Part shown: piece by piece, positions 1 through 12,374 of the stretch
Numbering within the stretch: the stretch's first letter is position 1
Layout: each line of letters starts with the position of its first letter
DNA from: Henckelia pumila
Taxonomy: Eukaryota; Streptophyta; Magnoliopsida; Lamiales; Gesneriaceae
Direction of reading: 5' to 3'
Assembly (NCBI RefSeq): GCF_033568475.1
Contig: NW_027331831.1
Span: 8,742,001-8,806,000 of the forward strand
Length of the DNA: 64,000 nt
Notes under the pieces: generated by a model
Told to the model about the DNA's origin: nothing
Seen by the model: the letters and a program-made list of their open reading frames with translations, nothing else
Databases searched by the model: none
Made by a program: the position numbers and the translations under genes

Positions 1-2
1 TT

Positions 3-2723
3 GTAAAATTGGATGGCGGAGTCTGCATTTATCAGGGGAAAATTGATGTTCATGCTTCAACAGCACTTTCTACTGACCCTATGAAAACAACTGAGAGGAT
101 CTTACTTGCTGCTAGGCAGAATCAAGATATTACTCAACAGTTTCTGGACGTAATAAATAAACTGATTAGCATAACAGAAGATAAGCGTAACAGATTGAAA
201 GAAACGGAATTAATTAATGGTGAACTCTCGAAAGAAAGAGATCTATATACAGACAAAATTTGTGAGTTGGAGAATGATCTGAAAGAGCTGGAAAACTCAT
301 CTCATGCTATGAAGAATAAGCTAGATGATTATCAGGAAAAAGAGGATAAATTGACGAAAAGAGAGAGAGAAATTTCTGCTTCATTGTCCAAAATTCAAGG
401 TGCTTAGTCCTTGATAATTGAAATCTCTTATATTTACTGTGTTTTTCCTACTTCTCTGGATTTTTTTTTCTTTGGTGGACTTGGAATGTTTATATTGCAT
501 GTTTTGTTTCAGAAATGGAAGACTCTCTGTTATCAGCATCCCAAATAAAATCCATTTGGAGTAAGATAAGTGGAATTGCAATCCCTGATACTGTGTTTGC
601 AGTTGGAGATGAAGTGCTGAGTGATTCAGCTAATATAAGAAAGTTGGTTTATATTATAGATAGTTTTAATGAATCTGTGCAGAAGGTAAGTTCACTCTCT
701 AGTGAAAAGAAAGAACTGCAGTTAGTCATTGATAAGCAGATCTCTGACATTGAACTTCTGAAGAGAAAAATGGAAAACCATGTAGAAAATGAGAAAAACT
801 CACGAGGCATGGGGAATGAGTTGTCGGAGCTCAAGTCAGGTCTACAAGACATTGTGCAGAAGCTGGGGGGTAATGAAATGGTGGCCAACCAAAATTTAGC
901 TGGATTATTGCCCTTGCTTGATGAACTTGTGCTGGCCCAAATAGTGGAATCTGAAAATTTGAGATCCAAAAATGAAGAACTTGGTGCCAAGTTGCTCTGG
1001 ACCGAAAGGATTGTTGATGACTTGTCAAATAAGGTTAAAGTACTTGAAGAATATAATCATGCTAAAATTACTCCGACTGACACAGACCAGGAAAGACGAA
1101 CCTTTGGAGGTTCCTTGTCTACCGATCCAGAGATAACAGAAATACAGGACTTGGTAAACCTGGTTCTGTCTATATATTCTCATCGCTAACACTGTTTAGG
1201 GCGTATCTCTATTCTTTTCTAATTGGTTGTTGGTGATGAATGTTTATATCCTTTTATTATGCATTCTCCAGTTTTCCTCTGATTTGAGGTGGCAAATAAT
1301 GTCACTTATGGGACCATTAATTAGCCTTCCCGGCCCCCTTCTCACAGACTGTGGTAATAATGTTGACAGTTCAAATTTGGGTAAACATCATCAAATTTGT
1401 AGAAAGAGACCAAAATACTATAGATTGTTAGTAAATGAACCGCTAGCTTAGTTGATAAGAAGATATGGCTACTGAAACCATGGAGGCTATGCTCTTGATA
1501 GAGTTACCTTAATGAAGTTTTCACTATCACCTTCATAAATAAAGAGAGGAGTATCTGATAAACTTTTTCAGAAGCAAACTCCAAGTCCCATCATAATATT
1601 TTGCATAAAGGGAGTTTGACAAATGGTTTTTCCTAGCACAAACAAAAATAGTAAATCTTGGCTTCTGCACCGCCATGACTGACTCTTGTTTCTTGTTAAT
1701 TTTGTGCTATTTTTATTTTTTGAGGTACCTAGGAATACTTATTGCTTCACTTGCTCCATACAGTTAGAGATGTCAAAATGCGTTGGGCACTCCGCGTTGG
1801 CCTATCGCATCTTATAAAATAGGTGGGTCGAATTGGTAATTTCCAACCCGCCAAAATAGCAGGCCAGCCTTATCCGTCCCATCACTTACCCTACCTAAAA
1901 TAGTTGGCTGATTGGTAATTTCCCCACCCGCCAAAAAGGCGCGCGACCTGTTCCGTCCCGCTATCCTATTTTGACATGTCAACATATAGGTTCAACTATA
2001 CTAAAAAACTATCTTTGTATGTGCACTGTTCATGTAACAATTTTGCTCGATTGCAATATGTGTGCGCTTCTTTAACACTGAAACATAAGCAAAAAAAAAG
2101 AGAGAGGAATATATTTCTGAGAAAAGAGGAGAGTGCTAGACAGTTTGGTTGTGAATTGTGATGGTGCATGATTTTATTTTATTTTTACATTTTAATCTTT
2201 CAGGGAGCAGTTGGTACGAGTAACATTATTCCTCTTGCTCCGACTGCTGCTCATGCACGCACAATGAGGAAGGGTTCAAGTGATCACCTTGCGATCAACA
2301 TCAATTCTGAGTCTGACAGGTTGATGATCAGTCTAGAGTCTGATGAAGATAAAGGTAACATTTGAAAGATTGATTACGTTCTTGAGATGTTATAATGTAT
2401 GGGAACTAACATGAAACATAGCTTTCGCAGGTCACATTTTCAAGTCCCTGAATACGTCTGGTCTGATTCCTAGACAAGGGAGAACAGCTGCAGATCGAAT
2501 AGATGGAATTTGGTATAAAAAAAAAACAGAAATGCTGAGAAATCATGCATTATCTACAACTTGTCCTCAATATCACATTCTTTTCTTTATCATTCTAAAG
2601 TATTGTTTCCTTTTATTCAGGGTGTCCAGCACTCGAGCATTAATGAGCCACCCAAGAGGGAGACTAGGTCTCATGGCTTATTGGCTCGTCTTGCACATAT
2701 GGTTACTTGGCACCATTTTGTAA
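3..2723 (+). CDS. TNO1: TNO1-like coiled-coil tail-anchored protein, 3' part
   Basis: This is the 3' part of a gene entering from the left edge. Exons are <3-399, 513-1153, 2204-2354, 2431-2512 and 2621-2723; all join in frame at GT/AG borders. The first two exons encode heptad-rich, Glu/Lys/Leu-rich coiled coil. The last exons carry the motifs MRKGSSDHLAIN, DEDKGHIFKSLNTSGLIP and ADRIDGIW, then a hydrophobic stretch (GLMAYWLVLHIWLLGTIL) at the very C-terminus, as in a tail anchor. This tail matches, from memory, Arabidopsis TNO1, a trans-Golgi network protein that binds the SYP41 syntaxin and works in vacuolar trafficking. That role is family knowledge; the sequence shows only coiled coil plus tail anchor. 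The 1050-bp intron 1154-2203 holds a small repeat element. The N-terminal bulk lies outside the window. Confidence 0.88.
1764..1980. mobile_element. MITE-like repeat in TNO1 intron
   Basis: A ~215-bp GC-richer block in an AT-rich intron starts near gatgtcaaaatgcg and ends near attttgacatgtc, which are imperfect inverted ends. Inside, the string ggtaatttcc followed by cccgcc occurs twice. This looks like a non-autonomous DNA element of a type common in eudicot introns. A target-site duplication could not be fixed, so the boundaries are approximate. Confidence 0.45.
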
Positions 2724-3854
2724 CGCGAGCCCTTGGAGAACAATCCAGACTTCAGAAACTAGGAAACATTATTTTTGTACAGAAGATATAGTCAGCATCA
2801 TCATTCATTTTTCAACCTCTCCAAAAGTGCAGTTATATATGTTATGAATTCAGCCTACAAATTGTTTACAATGTGTAACATATTTCAAAAACATTGTGCA
2901 GTAATAAACTTCATCGCTTGGTGCTATGTTTATAAGTGTGTTTTTTTGATAGATTCTGCAGAAGTTTTTGAATATGAAAAGATGGATATTTCTGGTTGTT
3001 ATTCTTTAAACAACACATACAACGACTGCACTGATTTTCCAGCTCGGTTGTCTCAGCAAAAGAAGAATGAAACGGGCATTTGCTAAAGATGCTTCAAGAA
3101 CTTAAACAGTATAGATATAAATTACTCATCCGATTCTAGTTCTATCTACCATGACGAACACAAGTCTCTAGGTAGAATGAAAGTTGGAAATTGGGGACAC
3201 TTTTGGCGGGTGATGTTTACATGCTGAATGATAGGAGTGGCTTCAGTTGATGCAGAATGTGTTCATAATGCATAGAGATTCAAGAATTTCAGTTTTAATG
3301 TGAGAAATCAGATCCTAGAAATTACACATGGATCTCAAATTTATAAGCAAATTTGTTTTCATCTTATATGTTTATCTGAATTATCATTCTTGTTTGGAAA
3401 GTTCCATCATAGCAATAGCATAAGAATTATGCTCCATAATAAATTATACAAAAACTTCTATTTTGTAAGATAATATTTTGCGATTTCTGAAAAAAATATT
3501 ATTTTTAATTACAATTATATCTGACGTTCATGTCCTTGTTATTATTTTCACTTATTTTCCGAATAAATATCAAGGGATCAAATTCGAGAAAGCTTCATGA
3601 TTCTATAAAAAATTAGCATGGAACAAAAAAATAATGTTATTTTAAGATAAGATCAAACACAATTCTTATTTTCAATATGCAATCTCCAAAAATCTTATTC
3701 ACGAGGAAGCAAATTATGTTTTTTCCCTAAAATATTATTTTTTTACTTCATTTGTTTGATTTTATGTTTTGGATTTGACATTCAAATTTTGCTGTTTACC
3801 TCAACTGCCAAATTCTTCGAATTTTGCTGTTTCTTGCATTCAAGAGATTAACTG
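2724..3854. other. Intergenic, TNO1 3' UTR and CAAX promoter
   Basis: There is no supportable gene. The first few hundred bases are probably TNO1 3' UTR. The rest is AT-rich and likely holds the promoter and 5' UTR of the downstream protease gene. Short ORFs here have no recognisable protein character. Confidence 0.5.
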
Positions 3855-5777
3855 ATGGATTTGCTTAGCACAAACTGCTGGCCCAGAGCCAAATCATGCA
3901 CTCTGCATCTTCATACAGCCTTCCAATTCTTGGGTAATTTTGGCTAAGAATTCCTTGGCCCAAGAAAAGTAGTCGAATTTTTGAAGCTGAATACTGGAAA
4001 TGTTGAAAAGATAACTTTTTTTAATTACCCATTTCTTGCATCATTATAGATAGAGGGCTTAGCCGCAGAAATGGCAATCCGTTAAAAATCTCCACCAGGA
4101 TATTCTGTGTGAGTTTTCTCGTTTCCCTTATGCTTCTTTTACTTCATTTCTTATCGTGGTACTATTGAAAAAGAACATTTCAACAAATGTTTTATCTCTA
4201 GAAGTATATTTAGTCGTCCAGCAGATCAAGTTCTCGAGTTCAACTCTAAAATTTACACATATGATTACTTTTTACAAGGAGAGGTAGAAGTAGTAATACT
4301 GTAAGTGATTTGGCTGCCAGAATCAGTCCAAAAAGTTTTCAAGGAAAGGAAAAACTCAAGAGAGCAAATACCAAACCAGAACGTGGGCCCAGACAATCCA
4401 TCCTCAGGGACTACTTATATTCAAGATGAGAATAAGATATTCTCCTCAAATACAACGGAGAATGAGACTTCAGTTATCGTCCCATCGAGAAATGATGTGC
4501 TTCAAACATGCTCTGTCACTTGTGGTTTAATAAGTGCTCTAGGTGTTTTAATTCGACAAGTACGTTTCCTATACTAAATCTGCTGTAGTTTATTGTTGGT
4601 TGTTAGCTGTTTGCTTTCTTTCTTTAGTTTACGTGGAAATCTGTGATTAATTGCCATTCTTTGAGCAACTTATTTAGTTTCATTTTTTGATTTGACAAAC
4701 GTTAGGCATGGCTTGAGTAATCATACTTGTATGATATGGAAACTTTTCCAAGAACCTATGTTTATTGTTGTGGTCTAGGCGTGGCTTGAGTAATCATACT
4801 TGTATGATATGAGAACTGTGCCGAAAACTCAAGTTTTATGTTGTGGACTGTGGTCTTGTAGATTTCTCATATTGCATCAGGAGAAGGATGGCCTCTCAAT
4901 GACTGTTCGGCGAACATAACATGTAGGATTTTCAAGTATTTACCTATTGACTCGTAGGATTAGTTTAATGAGTGAGATATAAACGGTATGTTTGTGAATT
5001 TTTTTGCATCACCTATCACTCATGAATAATTGTTTTCCCCCATTGGGATATGATCTTAATTCAAGTTTTCTGCTATGGACAGTTGGTTTTGAATTATGGC
5101 ATCTTGAGTTGGTTGTGGGATCCGTTCTACTTGTGTCATCAACTCGGTTCTTGCTATTGAAGATATGGCCAGATTTTGCAAAGTCTAGTGAAACAGCTAA
5201 TCAGCTGGTATATCTATTCATCTTCAATTCTTCATTGTCTTGTATGTTGTCTTTAATACTATTTAATCTTAGGTTCTTACATCCTTGGAACCTCTGGATT
5301 ACTTAGTTGTGGCATTTCTCCCTAGAATAAGTGAGGTAAATCTTTGTTTCCCATATCGGCATTTTTCGACATTGTTATCATAGAAACCCTGTTAAAAGTC
5401 GACATTTCTTGATGTGGATTGAGCAGGAACTTCTTTTCCGTGGTGCGCTATTACCACTTTTTGGGATAAACTGGACGAGTATACTTGCAGTTGCTGCCTT
5501 ATTCGGCGTATTACACTTGGGAGGTGGTCGAAATTACTCCTTTGCAATCTGGTACATCTCATCATAGTCACCTCTATCCCATTCGGCCATACCTATATGT
5601 AGCATTCCCATGTTTAATATTGTAGTTTTTCTCAGGGCAACATTTGTTGGGCTTATGTATGGTTATGCAGCGGTTTTAACTTCGAGTGCCACGGTGCCAA
5701 TGGCTTCTCATGCTCTCAACAACTTAGTCGGAGGTGTCATCTGGCGTTACCAGAGAGGATTGGACGAATCTAGTTAA
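3855..5777 (+). CDS. CPBP/CAAX-type intramembrane metalloprotease
   Basis: Eight exons give about 301 aa: 3855-3933, 4050-4106, 4306-4559, 4862-4922, 5083-5207, 5273-5335, 5427-5551, 5636-5777. Three CPBP motifs are visible: Glu-Glu-x3-Arg in EELLFRGALLPLF (the two Glu are split by the 5335/5427 junction), a Phe-x3-His motif in FGVLHLG, and His-x3-Asn in SHALNNLVGG. These bind metal and form the active site in the family (Rce1/CaaX proteases and relatives). Several hydrophobic helices are present, e.g. VVGSVLLVSSTRFLLL. The end resembles Arabidopsis At1g14270-type proteins from memory. The N-terminus is rich in Ser, Arg and Lys with few acidic residues, suggesting a plastid transit peptide (inference). 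The first two exons and the donor near 4106 are the weakest part; another start is possible. Confidence 0.85.
4705..4850 (+). repeat. 72-bp imperfect tandem duplication in CAAX intron
   Basis: The block beginning gcttgagtaatcatacttg at 4711 recurs at 4783, a period of 72 bp. Both copies end in a T-rich stretch with ttgtggtct. The duplication sits just before the acceptor of exon 4 (4861), so part of the branch-point region was copied. Confidence 0.7.
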
Positions 5778-6110
5778 TTCCTTCTTTAAACATAGTATGT
5801 AAGTAAACTATATAAATTCTTGCCATCTTTACGGAAATCTTACCACTTGGGAAAGTTTATATAATATATGGCATAATTGTTTTGGCTGGAGGTTATGAGC
5901 TGGCACATTGATTCTTCCATTACTTGAATGGTAACAAAAATCAATCTTGAAAGATTTACCAGATCCAGAGTAAACTAAATCAATTTTCTTGGAACATATC
6001 GAGTCAAATCATAATGTATATATACGTTAATTTAGTACAACCTTTTGGGACAAACATTTGACGACAGTGTCATTTTCTTGAATCCCCCAAGTTGTTAGAG
6101 GTTTGGATCA
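5778..6110 (+). promoter_or_regulatory. Promoter region of first Cys-rich peptide copy
   Basis: This stretch matches parts of 6640-7080, upstream of the second copy. Shared items, in order, are a gaatggtaacaaaaa-like segment, gagtcaaatcataatt-like segments, and a tgtca(t/c)tttcttgaatcc motif just before the start codon. The duplication therefore includes the promoter. No confident TATA box position can be given. Confidence 0.5.
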
Positions 6111-6262
6111 ATGAAGTCTTCTTCTGCATTAGTCTCGATTCTGGTATTTTTCGCGTTCATGGCTGTGATGAAGGTTGATGCTGGTCTAAATGGGCGCTTG
6201 CTTACCTCTTATCGTCGATCCTAAGACCCTTGCATCCTCGAAAGCCATAATCCCTGTTTACC
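6111..6262 (+). pseudogene. Broken copy of small secreted Cys-rich peptide gene (exon 1)
   Basis: The ATG at 6111 opens a signal peptide (MKSSSALVSILVFFAFMAV) closely matching the gene at 7081. After LNGRL a ~4-base insertion relative to the downstream copy shifts the frame, giving a stop within ten codons. The propeptide (VDPKTLASSKAIIPVY) continues in another frame up to a conserved donor, c|gtaagc, at 6262/6263. No cysteine-rich second exon was found in 6263-7060. I read it as a pseudogene from tandem duplication. A sequencing error could explain the shift but not the missing exon. Confidence 0.7.
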
Positions 6263-7080
6263 GTAAGCTCTCAACACCTTGTGCATTGCAGATTAATATC
6301 TCCGAGTGTAGCATTTTGGTGTTCTCCTTCTCTTCTATTTTTCTCCTGTCTCGATTCTGTTTTCGCCTCGCGAATGACTCTTTATGGCTTAACTCTCTGT
6401 TTACCTCAAAAATCTCCACCCTTTCTAGATTTGAAAATATTATGTTGTTTCCATTAACATTCTCTCATTTCAATCCCCAACAAAATATGTCAAAATTCTA
6501 TTATTCATTTTTCTTTTTCCCCAGTTTGACCCTTTCAAGTTTTGCTCTTTTAAGCAAGCACGTAATGTTCTTGGAACTGCAAATGATAATTTCTTGTATC
6601 CATATATCAATCGATGGTCTATGAAAAAGATATATAGTTTCTAGCATTCTTTATGGAAATAATATTTCTTGGGAAAGATACAGATTATTCATTATATCTG
6701 ATTAGTTTAGATTCTAGCAATCTTGGAGAAAATAAATATTGCTTTATATAATCTGGCATGATTGAATTGTGACAAAGAATCAACTTTTCGAGAATATAAA
6801 ATTGGTTGGAAAGTTTGTGTAATCTTGCATAGTTGAATGGCAACAGAAAAATCATTGGTAAGAGATTCACTAAATCAGTTTATGTAATCGATTGAGTCAA
6901 ATCATAATTTGCATACAAAAATCATTATTCTTGATATATTCATTCAATAAATCAATTTCTGAAATTGATTGAGTCAAGTCAAAATTGTGTGTTTATATAG
7001 ATATATAGACAAAATTCTGGCACAACATTTGATAAAAGTGTCACTTTCTTGAATCCTTACTGTTGTTGAGGTTTAAAACA

Positions 7081-7520
7081 ATGAAATCTTCTTCTGCATT
7101 AGTAGTCTCATTATTTCTGGTCTTTTTAGCCTTCATGGCTGAGATCAAGGTTGATGCTGGTCTGAATGGACGCCTACCTTTCGTCGTCGATCCTAAAACC
7201 GTCGGATCTTCGAAAAAATTAATCCCTGTTTATCGTAAATTCCCAGCACCTTCTACTCTAGTGAATTGATTTGTTAAAATGGTTTAGCTCGTTGTTTACC
7301 TGAACGAAAATTCTCCACTCTTCTTTAGATTTGAAAAAAAAAAAAAAAAGAAAAAAAAAATTATGTTTGTTTGGTTACAAATTTGCTTATTTCATTTGCT
7401 AACACAATATGTTGGTTTTTGACAGCATGCACGAGCCATTGCTTTTACTCTTGTTGTTACTGCAACATAGAGAAAATGCCTCCGGTTTGCGAGCAATGCT
7501 GCGCACCTCCACACGACTGA
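7081..7520 (+). CDS. Small secreted eight-cysteine peptide
   Basis: Two exons (7081-7234 and 7426-7520) give 82 aa. Residues 1 to about 26 are a signal peptide ending VDA|G. A pro-region follows (LNGRLPFVVDPKTVGSSKK, then LIPVY). The junction is phase 1 (tat c|gtaaat ... cag|catgc) and creates Pro-Cys. Exon 2 encodes the mature-looking part, CTSHCFYSCCYCN then IEKMPPVCEQCCAPPHD, with the pattern C-x3-C-x3-CC-x-C-x8-C-x2-CC. The frame is confirmed by the parallel donor in the pseudogene copy. The longer frame through exon 2 (a run of leucines) is a shadow. The family is not recognised. The C-x6-PP-x-C segment recalls a Bowman-Birk inhibitory loop but has one residue more than the classical loop. 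A secreted defence or inhibitor peptide is an inference only. Confidence 0.72.
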
Positions 7521-8329
7521 TCCGTCGTTGGTTCAGCATCGATCCGGCCGGGCAGCAGCCAGAGAACTCAGATGTCTGTATTTTGAATAATGTTTTGATA
7601 AAGTATACAATGTATTTTAGCTACATCTGTTTCCCAGAAAATGGTCGTCTTGTTGATTAATTTGTTCAAAATCTTTGGTTATTGGTTATAATTGGGATTT
7701 GCAAAGAAATTCACTGTCACTATCAATTTGCAGACACAAAGGATTTCATATATAGATCAGCAAATTTGGACCATGTTAATTATAACGAAGATAACACGCA
7801 GTATTCGAAATTTTCTTATAAATTATGTCACCTCTAAAAAAAATTTTATCCATGTGTGAAGGCTATTGCTAAACTTGATTTTGGTCACCAAATGTGGCTT
7901 GCCAAAAATGACCCACTTTATTCTTAATTAAATAGTTACTCAATCTCAATAATCTATATCTTTTCTCATTTATCCAATTTATATTTATGATGAAAATTAT
8001 TACTTTTTAACATTAAATTAATATTTTTTCATGAGTTAGAGTTGAGTCAAGATAGGTCGAACAAACTTAATTCATTAGACGATTTCGTATGATTTTTTGT
8101 GTTATCGAAATTCCTGGAAGAAAGACATTCTTAATATTATCATTATTGTAAGGAAATTAAAAAAGAACAAACAAACTAATCTTGCAATTTGCAAAAGCCA
8201 TCTAGAGGATCTTTTGGTCAAAGATGGATCACGTGGAGTTTGACTTGTTTTCTAAGTAAATGTTTGCAACATTACATGTCAAAGTACTGTTGAAGCGATT
8301 TCAGGCCAACCCACTGAAAACTGGGGAAG
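7521..8329. other. Intergenic, RGS1 promoter region
   Basis: AT-rich spacer of about 800 bp between the peptide gene and RGS1. No further gene, repeat or RNA was seen. It should contain the RGS1 promoter and 5' UTR. Confidence 0.5.
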
Positions 8330-11300
8330 ATGGTGAGCTGTGCTGCAAAAGGCGGCTGCCCCAGTGATTATGTGGCCGTCGCCATCTCCATCAGCTCTAT
8401 CTTCGTGTAATTTTTCAATCTTTCATGAACTTATGAAGAAAATGTTTGGAACTTTTGGCTTATTTTTTTCCTTTACCTTTTTCTTTTTTAATGAGCTTGT
8501 GATTGTTTATATTACCTGCTGGCGTGTGGGAGTTCTTTACTATGGTTGATTTGAGGTGGGATTTTGCTGGGGTTGATATCTGTGATGCCATAGTTTCGGG
8601 TTCTTGATTTGGAAATGGCAATAGTGTTTTTGTTTATGCTCTTTGCGTTGGTCCGAGGTTTTGCGGCTGATTTCATTGATGTGAAATGATCTTTATGTGC
8701 CAAAGACTCTTTTCCTTGTAATATCCTTCTCAAGGATCTTGAAATATGTTCTTGTTTATTTCTGGGCTTAATTTAGCTGAGATATAGCTTATGCAATTAG
8801 AATAGGTTGTGGTTAAGTCCAAGACGTATGGAGAACAACAAGAATTGAGGAATGAACTTATGAAAGTAATTATGTCGAGGTTCTTGCTTCATTTTGGAGT
8901 GTGGAATTCATTTTGGGGCTGGGCTCAGGGATAATTTTCTAATTTGGGACTTAATGTGAGTTTCCATATTTTCACTTGTTCGTCTAGGGTACTTTACAAG
9001 ACTTTAGATGATGGGGGGCCTTCATTGGTAGTGATCAGTATACGATTTCTCTCGATCATGTATGAAAATGTTGTTTCTCTTGTATAGGCTTCTTGCAAAA
9101 GCTGCTGCTCCCTATCTAATTCACAGGATTCCACGACCCAAAGGCAGTGGCTTTTGGCTTGTAGTCATTCAAGTTTTTGCCAGTTTCAGTCTTTTATCGG
9201 CACTTGTGGTAAAAGATCCCGCTTATGCATTTATATATAACTTCAGCTATCATTTTTAATTTTTAACAGTTTCATATTTAAATTTCCAGTTCAAACTTTT
9301 TTACTGACTCTATTCTTATTGGATGTGGCCTCTACAGATGGGCCTCGGTTTCTTGAGATTTAGAAGGAGGCATTGGTGGATATCTTGCTATGTATGGGCC
9401 GGTAATTTTTACATAAGCTGTGACTGCATTAGCATATTCCGCGTCAGTTCAAGATTTCTTATTCACATTTGTATTTTGCATTGTTTAATAAAAACCCAAA
9501 TGTTAATTTTTCTCGCAGTTTGGGCTGAAGGTCCTCTAGGATTTGGCTTGCTGATGAGCTGTCGAATTGCACAAGCATTTCAACTATATAACATATTTGT
9601 TAGGTACATGAATATGTTTCTGAAAAGTAAGAAAGTGATAAAGGCTCATTTATCTCCTAAGATTTTGGCAGACTCTTTCAACATGTATTGTATAAAGTGA
9701 TTCATGCTATCTCATAAGAATCAGTGTCCCAACTTTAAATCAGCTCAATGTTACTCGTTCTATTGACACAACATTATTTTGTGTATTCTTTTACCGATCT
9801 CATTCTTCTTGAGACTTGCAATTTTCCAGGAGACGCTTGCCTCCTATTCGATCGCATATATTTCTTCCGATGCTTCTCTTGCCCTGGATTGTGGCTGCAG
9901 CATGTAAGGATCACTTCAGAAGAATGTTTCTCTAGTTCCATTTTTGTGTGTGGTCGTGTGAATAGCCACTCAACTTTTGTCAAAAATTTAAGATAATCTT
10001 TATCTTAAATGGTTGTGGTCACTTTTTGAATAGCTTTTGGTTGGTCTACAGTCCAGAAATTAATTTCTTTGTCAATTTTACATTATTGTCAATTGGCTTA
10101 ATATATTATTCTTCGTTATGTCTCTAGTTATTCTTTTGATCATGCTTACATCTACTATTTTAACATTGATGCTTTGCTTCATTATTGTTGGCATAATCTT
10201 ACTTTCTTTTTTTTGCGATGCAGTTATTCAAATAGAAAAGCCTCTTAATAACCATTGTCACATGGGGACTCGGTGGATCATCACAATTCTTTGCCTGCAT
10301 GCAATTTATGTTGCAGTTTTGGTTGGTTTCACAGCAGCAGTTCGACATATAGAGTTTAGATTCCATGAAGTCAAGGACCTCTGGCGAGGAATCTTGGTCT
10401 CCGCTTGTTCCATTGGTGCATCAAATTCTACCTGAATTCTATCTTGTTTATGCATTCTTATACTTGAAAGAATAAACTACTCTTTGTGGATTAATCCATA
10501 GAGAAGCCAGGTTCACTTGTGTTATTTGTTCTTTTTGTAAAGGGATATGGGTGGTTTCTTATGTTCTGACCGAGGCCCATGAAGATGTTCCATGGCTTCA
10601 AATTATCTCGAGATTTTCGTTACTCTTTGTGGTATGCTTAACCTGGCTTACTATGGCATTTTTCTTCTCTGTATTCTGCCTTGGGCTCCTTTTGCATGTG
10701 ATTTTACCCAATGAATTTTCATTTCTTATGATGGTTTTTCGAACAAATTTTTCCTCAGACCAGTGTACTCGTGGTGGTGTTTTTCACTGTGTCAATGTCG
10801 CAACCTCTTGTCTCTATTATGAGCTTGAGGAGAAAAGAACACCTAGAATGCAAGACAATGGGCGATGTCCTGGGTATCGTACCTGAATCTGGTGTTCTAT
10901 GTCCGAGGGAACCAACTCAATTGGTGGATCAAAACGAACCTTTGGATAAGCTTCTTCTGAACAAAAGATTTCGCCAGTCTTTCATGGAATTTGCCGATAG
11001 GTGCTTAGAAGTCCTCTGTTAAAGTACATATTGTTTCTTCTACTGACATACGACTGAGTTACGTTCTATCTATGTAGCTGTTTGGCTGGGGAAAGTGTCC
11101 ATTTCTATGAAGAGGTGCAGCAGCTCGACAAAATCCCACATAACGATCATGTGAGAAGAATCTACATGGCAAGGCATATCATTGACAAATATATATCCCC
11201 AGGTATAATTTTCGCTCTTCCTTGTTACTGCCTTGCTTATTTGGGTCACCTTTCATACAGTTCTCAATGCAGGTTCAACAATGGAGGTTAACATTTCTCA

Positions 11301-11701
11301 CCGCAGTCGCCAAGAAATTCTCAATACTCCTGATTTAACCAACCCGAATCTCTTTAACAGTGCACTGAATGAGTTGATGCATCTAATGAAGATGGTCAGT
11401 ACTTGAATTACTTGTTCTAACTTATTGTATTTTTAAGTTGGTTATTTTCTTACACACTTGCCTTCATTTACATGCAACTTTTTTTATGTATACGAAGAAT
11501 TTGGCAAACGATTACTGGTCATCCACATTCTTCCTGAAACTGAAAGAAGAGGACAGTATGAGAACCGTAGGCCATGATCTAGAGCAGATCTCAGGATGGA
11601 ATTTCTCGCACAGGTTGAGCTCGATTCATTGCGCTGACGACCCTTTTCAGCAAGATCACAGCCCAAGAAAATCGGGATCCAGTCATGAATCAGGGAAATA
11701 A
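8330..11701 (+). CDS. RGS1: Regulator of G-protein signalling 1 (7TM-RGS)
   Basis: Eleven exons give 464 aa: 8330-8406, 9088-9208, 9338-9401, 9519-9603, 9830-9903, 10224-10415, 10543-10631, 10759-11000, 11078-11202, 11273-11394, 11498-11701. The phases all match. Residues 1 to about 250 form the 7TM part, with the N-terminal [14 protein letters not shown] motif and the segments [30 protein letters not shown] and [16 protein letters not shown]. The RGS domain runs from about residue 295 ([17 protein letters not shown]) to about 413 ([15 protein letters not shown]). A Ser-rich tail follows. The length is close to the ~459 aa of Arabidopsis RGS1. In that family the protein sits in the plasma membrane, speeds GTP hydrolysis by the Galpha subunit GPA1, and responds to glucose. 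Tail serines are phosphorylated by WNK kinases to trigger endocytosis. Identification is near certain. Confidence 0.97.
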
Positions 11702-12374
11702 AAAAAAAACGCGGTGCTAGCTAACATGCTCCTTTCTTCCAAGAACAATTTCATGATCCATCTTCAACAAGATCGCACAGATTCCAAGACTGCGCCGAAT
11801 GTATACATTGTGTCACAAAGGCTTCCTCGAGTTGATGACATGCCATTGAAGAAGAACGAAGGGAGACCATTTTTTGCTCGCGGAAGCTATGGGAAATACG
11901 TACATATGGTGAATACACAGATATATACATGTACCAAGAAACTTATTGGAGTATCTCAAAATAGGTCTGTCATATGTACTAACGAGTTGAGAGAGTTTGA
12001 ATCTCATTTTCTTACAAGAGCAAATTTTGTTTTGCAGTTATTGCCAATCAAATTTACGCTGTGTGTTCCTAGAAATATCATACCAAGTACGAGGTAAATA
12101 ACAGTTGATTATGATACATGAAAATATAGTTGATTAAATTTTTTGACAAAACAAAATTCGCTGGTTCATTGTAATTTATACATTCTTTTAGACTTATTCG
12201 TTACAAGGTTTGGTTTGTGGGATGGGACGGTGAAGGATTTATAATATATAAATATTAGTCAAATATTATTGGATGGAACAAGGATGAATAATCTTTTTTT
12301 TTTTTGAAGCATAGGATGAATAATCATTTAATCTCTTTTCTTCTCTTTTTTTTTCACGAAACAGTATGCTAGAT
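11702..12374. other. RGS1 3' UTR and AT-rich spacer
   Basis: This begins with probable 3' UTR of RGS1. A 127-codon open frame at 11714-12097 has no domain character and no splice link, so it is left out. T-rich tracts precede the SINE. Confidence 0.45.

Noticed and set aside
6190-6624. 144-codon frame after the broken peptide copy
   Set aside because: It is the shifted continuation of exon 1 read through its intron; only the first ~25 codons match the family.
7409-7660. Leucine-rich frame over the Cys-peptide exon 2
   Set aside because: The other frame joins exon 1 at consensus splice sites and gives the cysteine pattern, so this one is a shadow.
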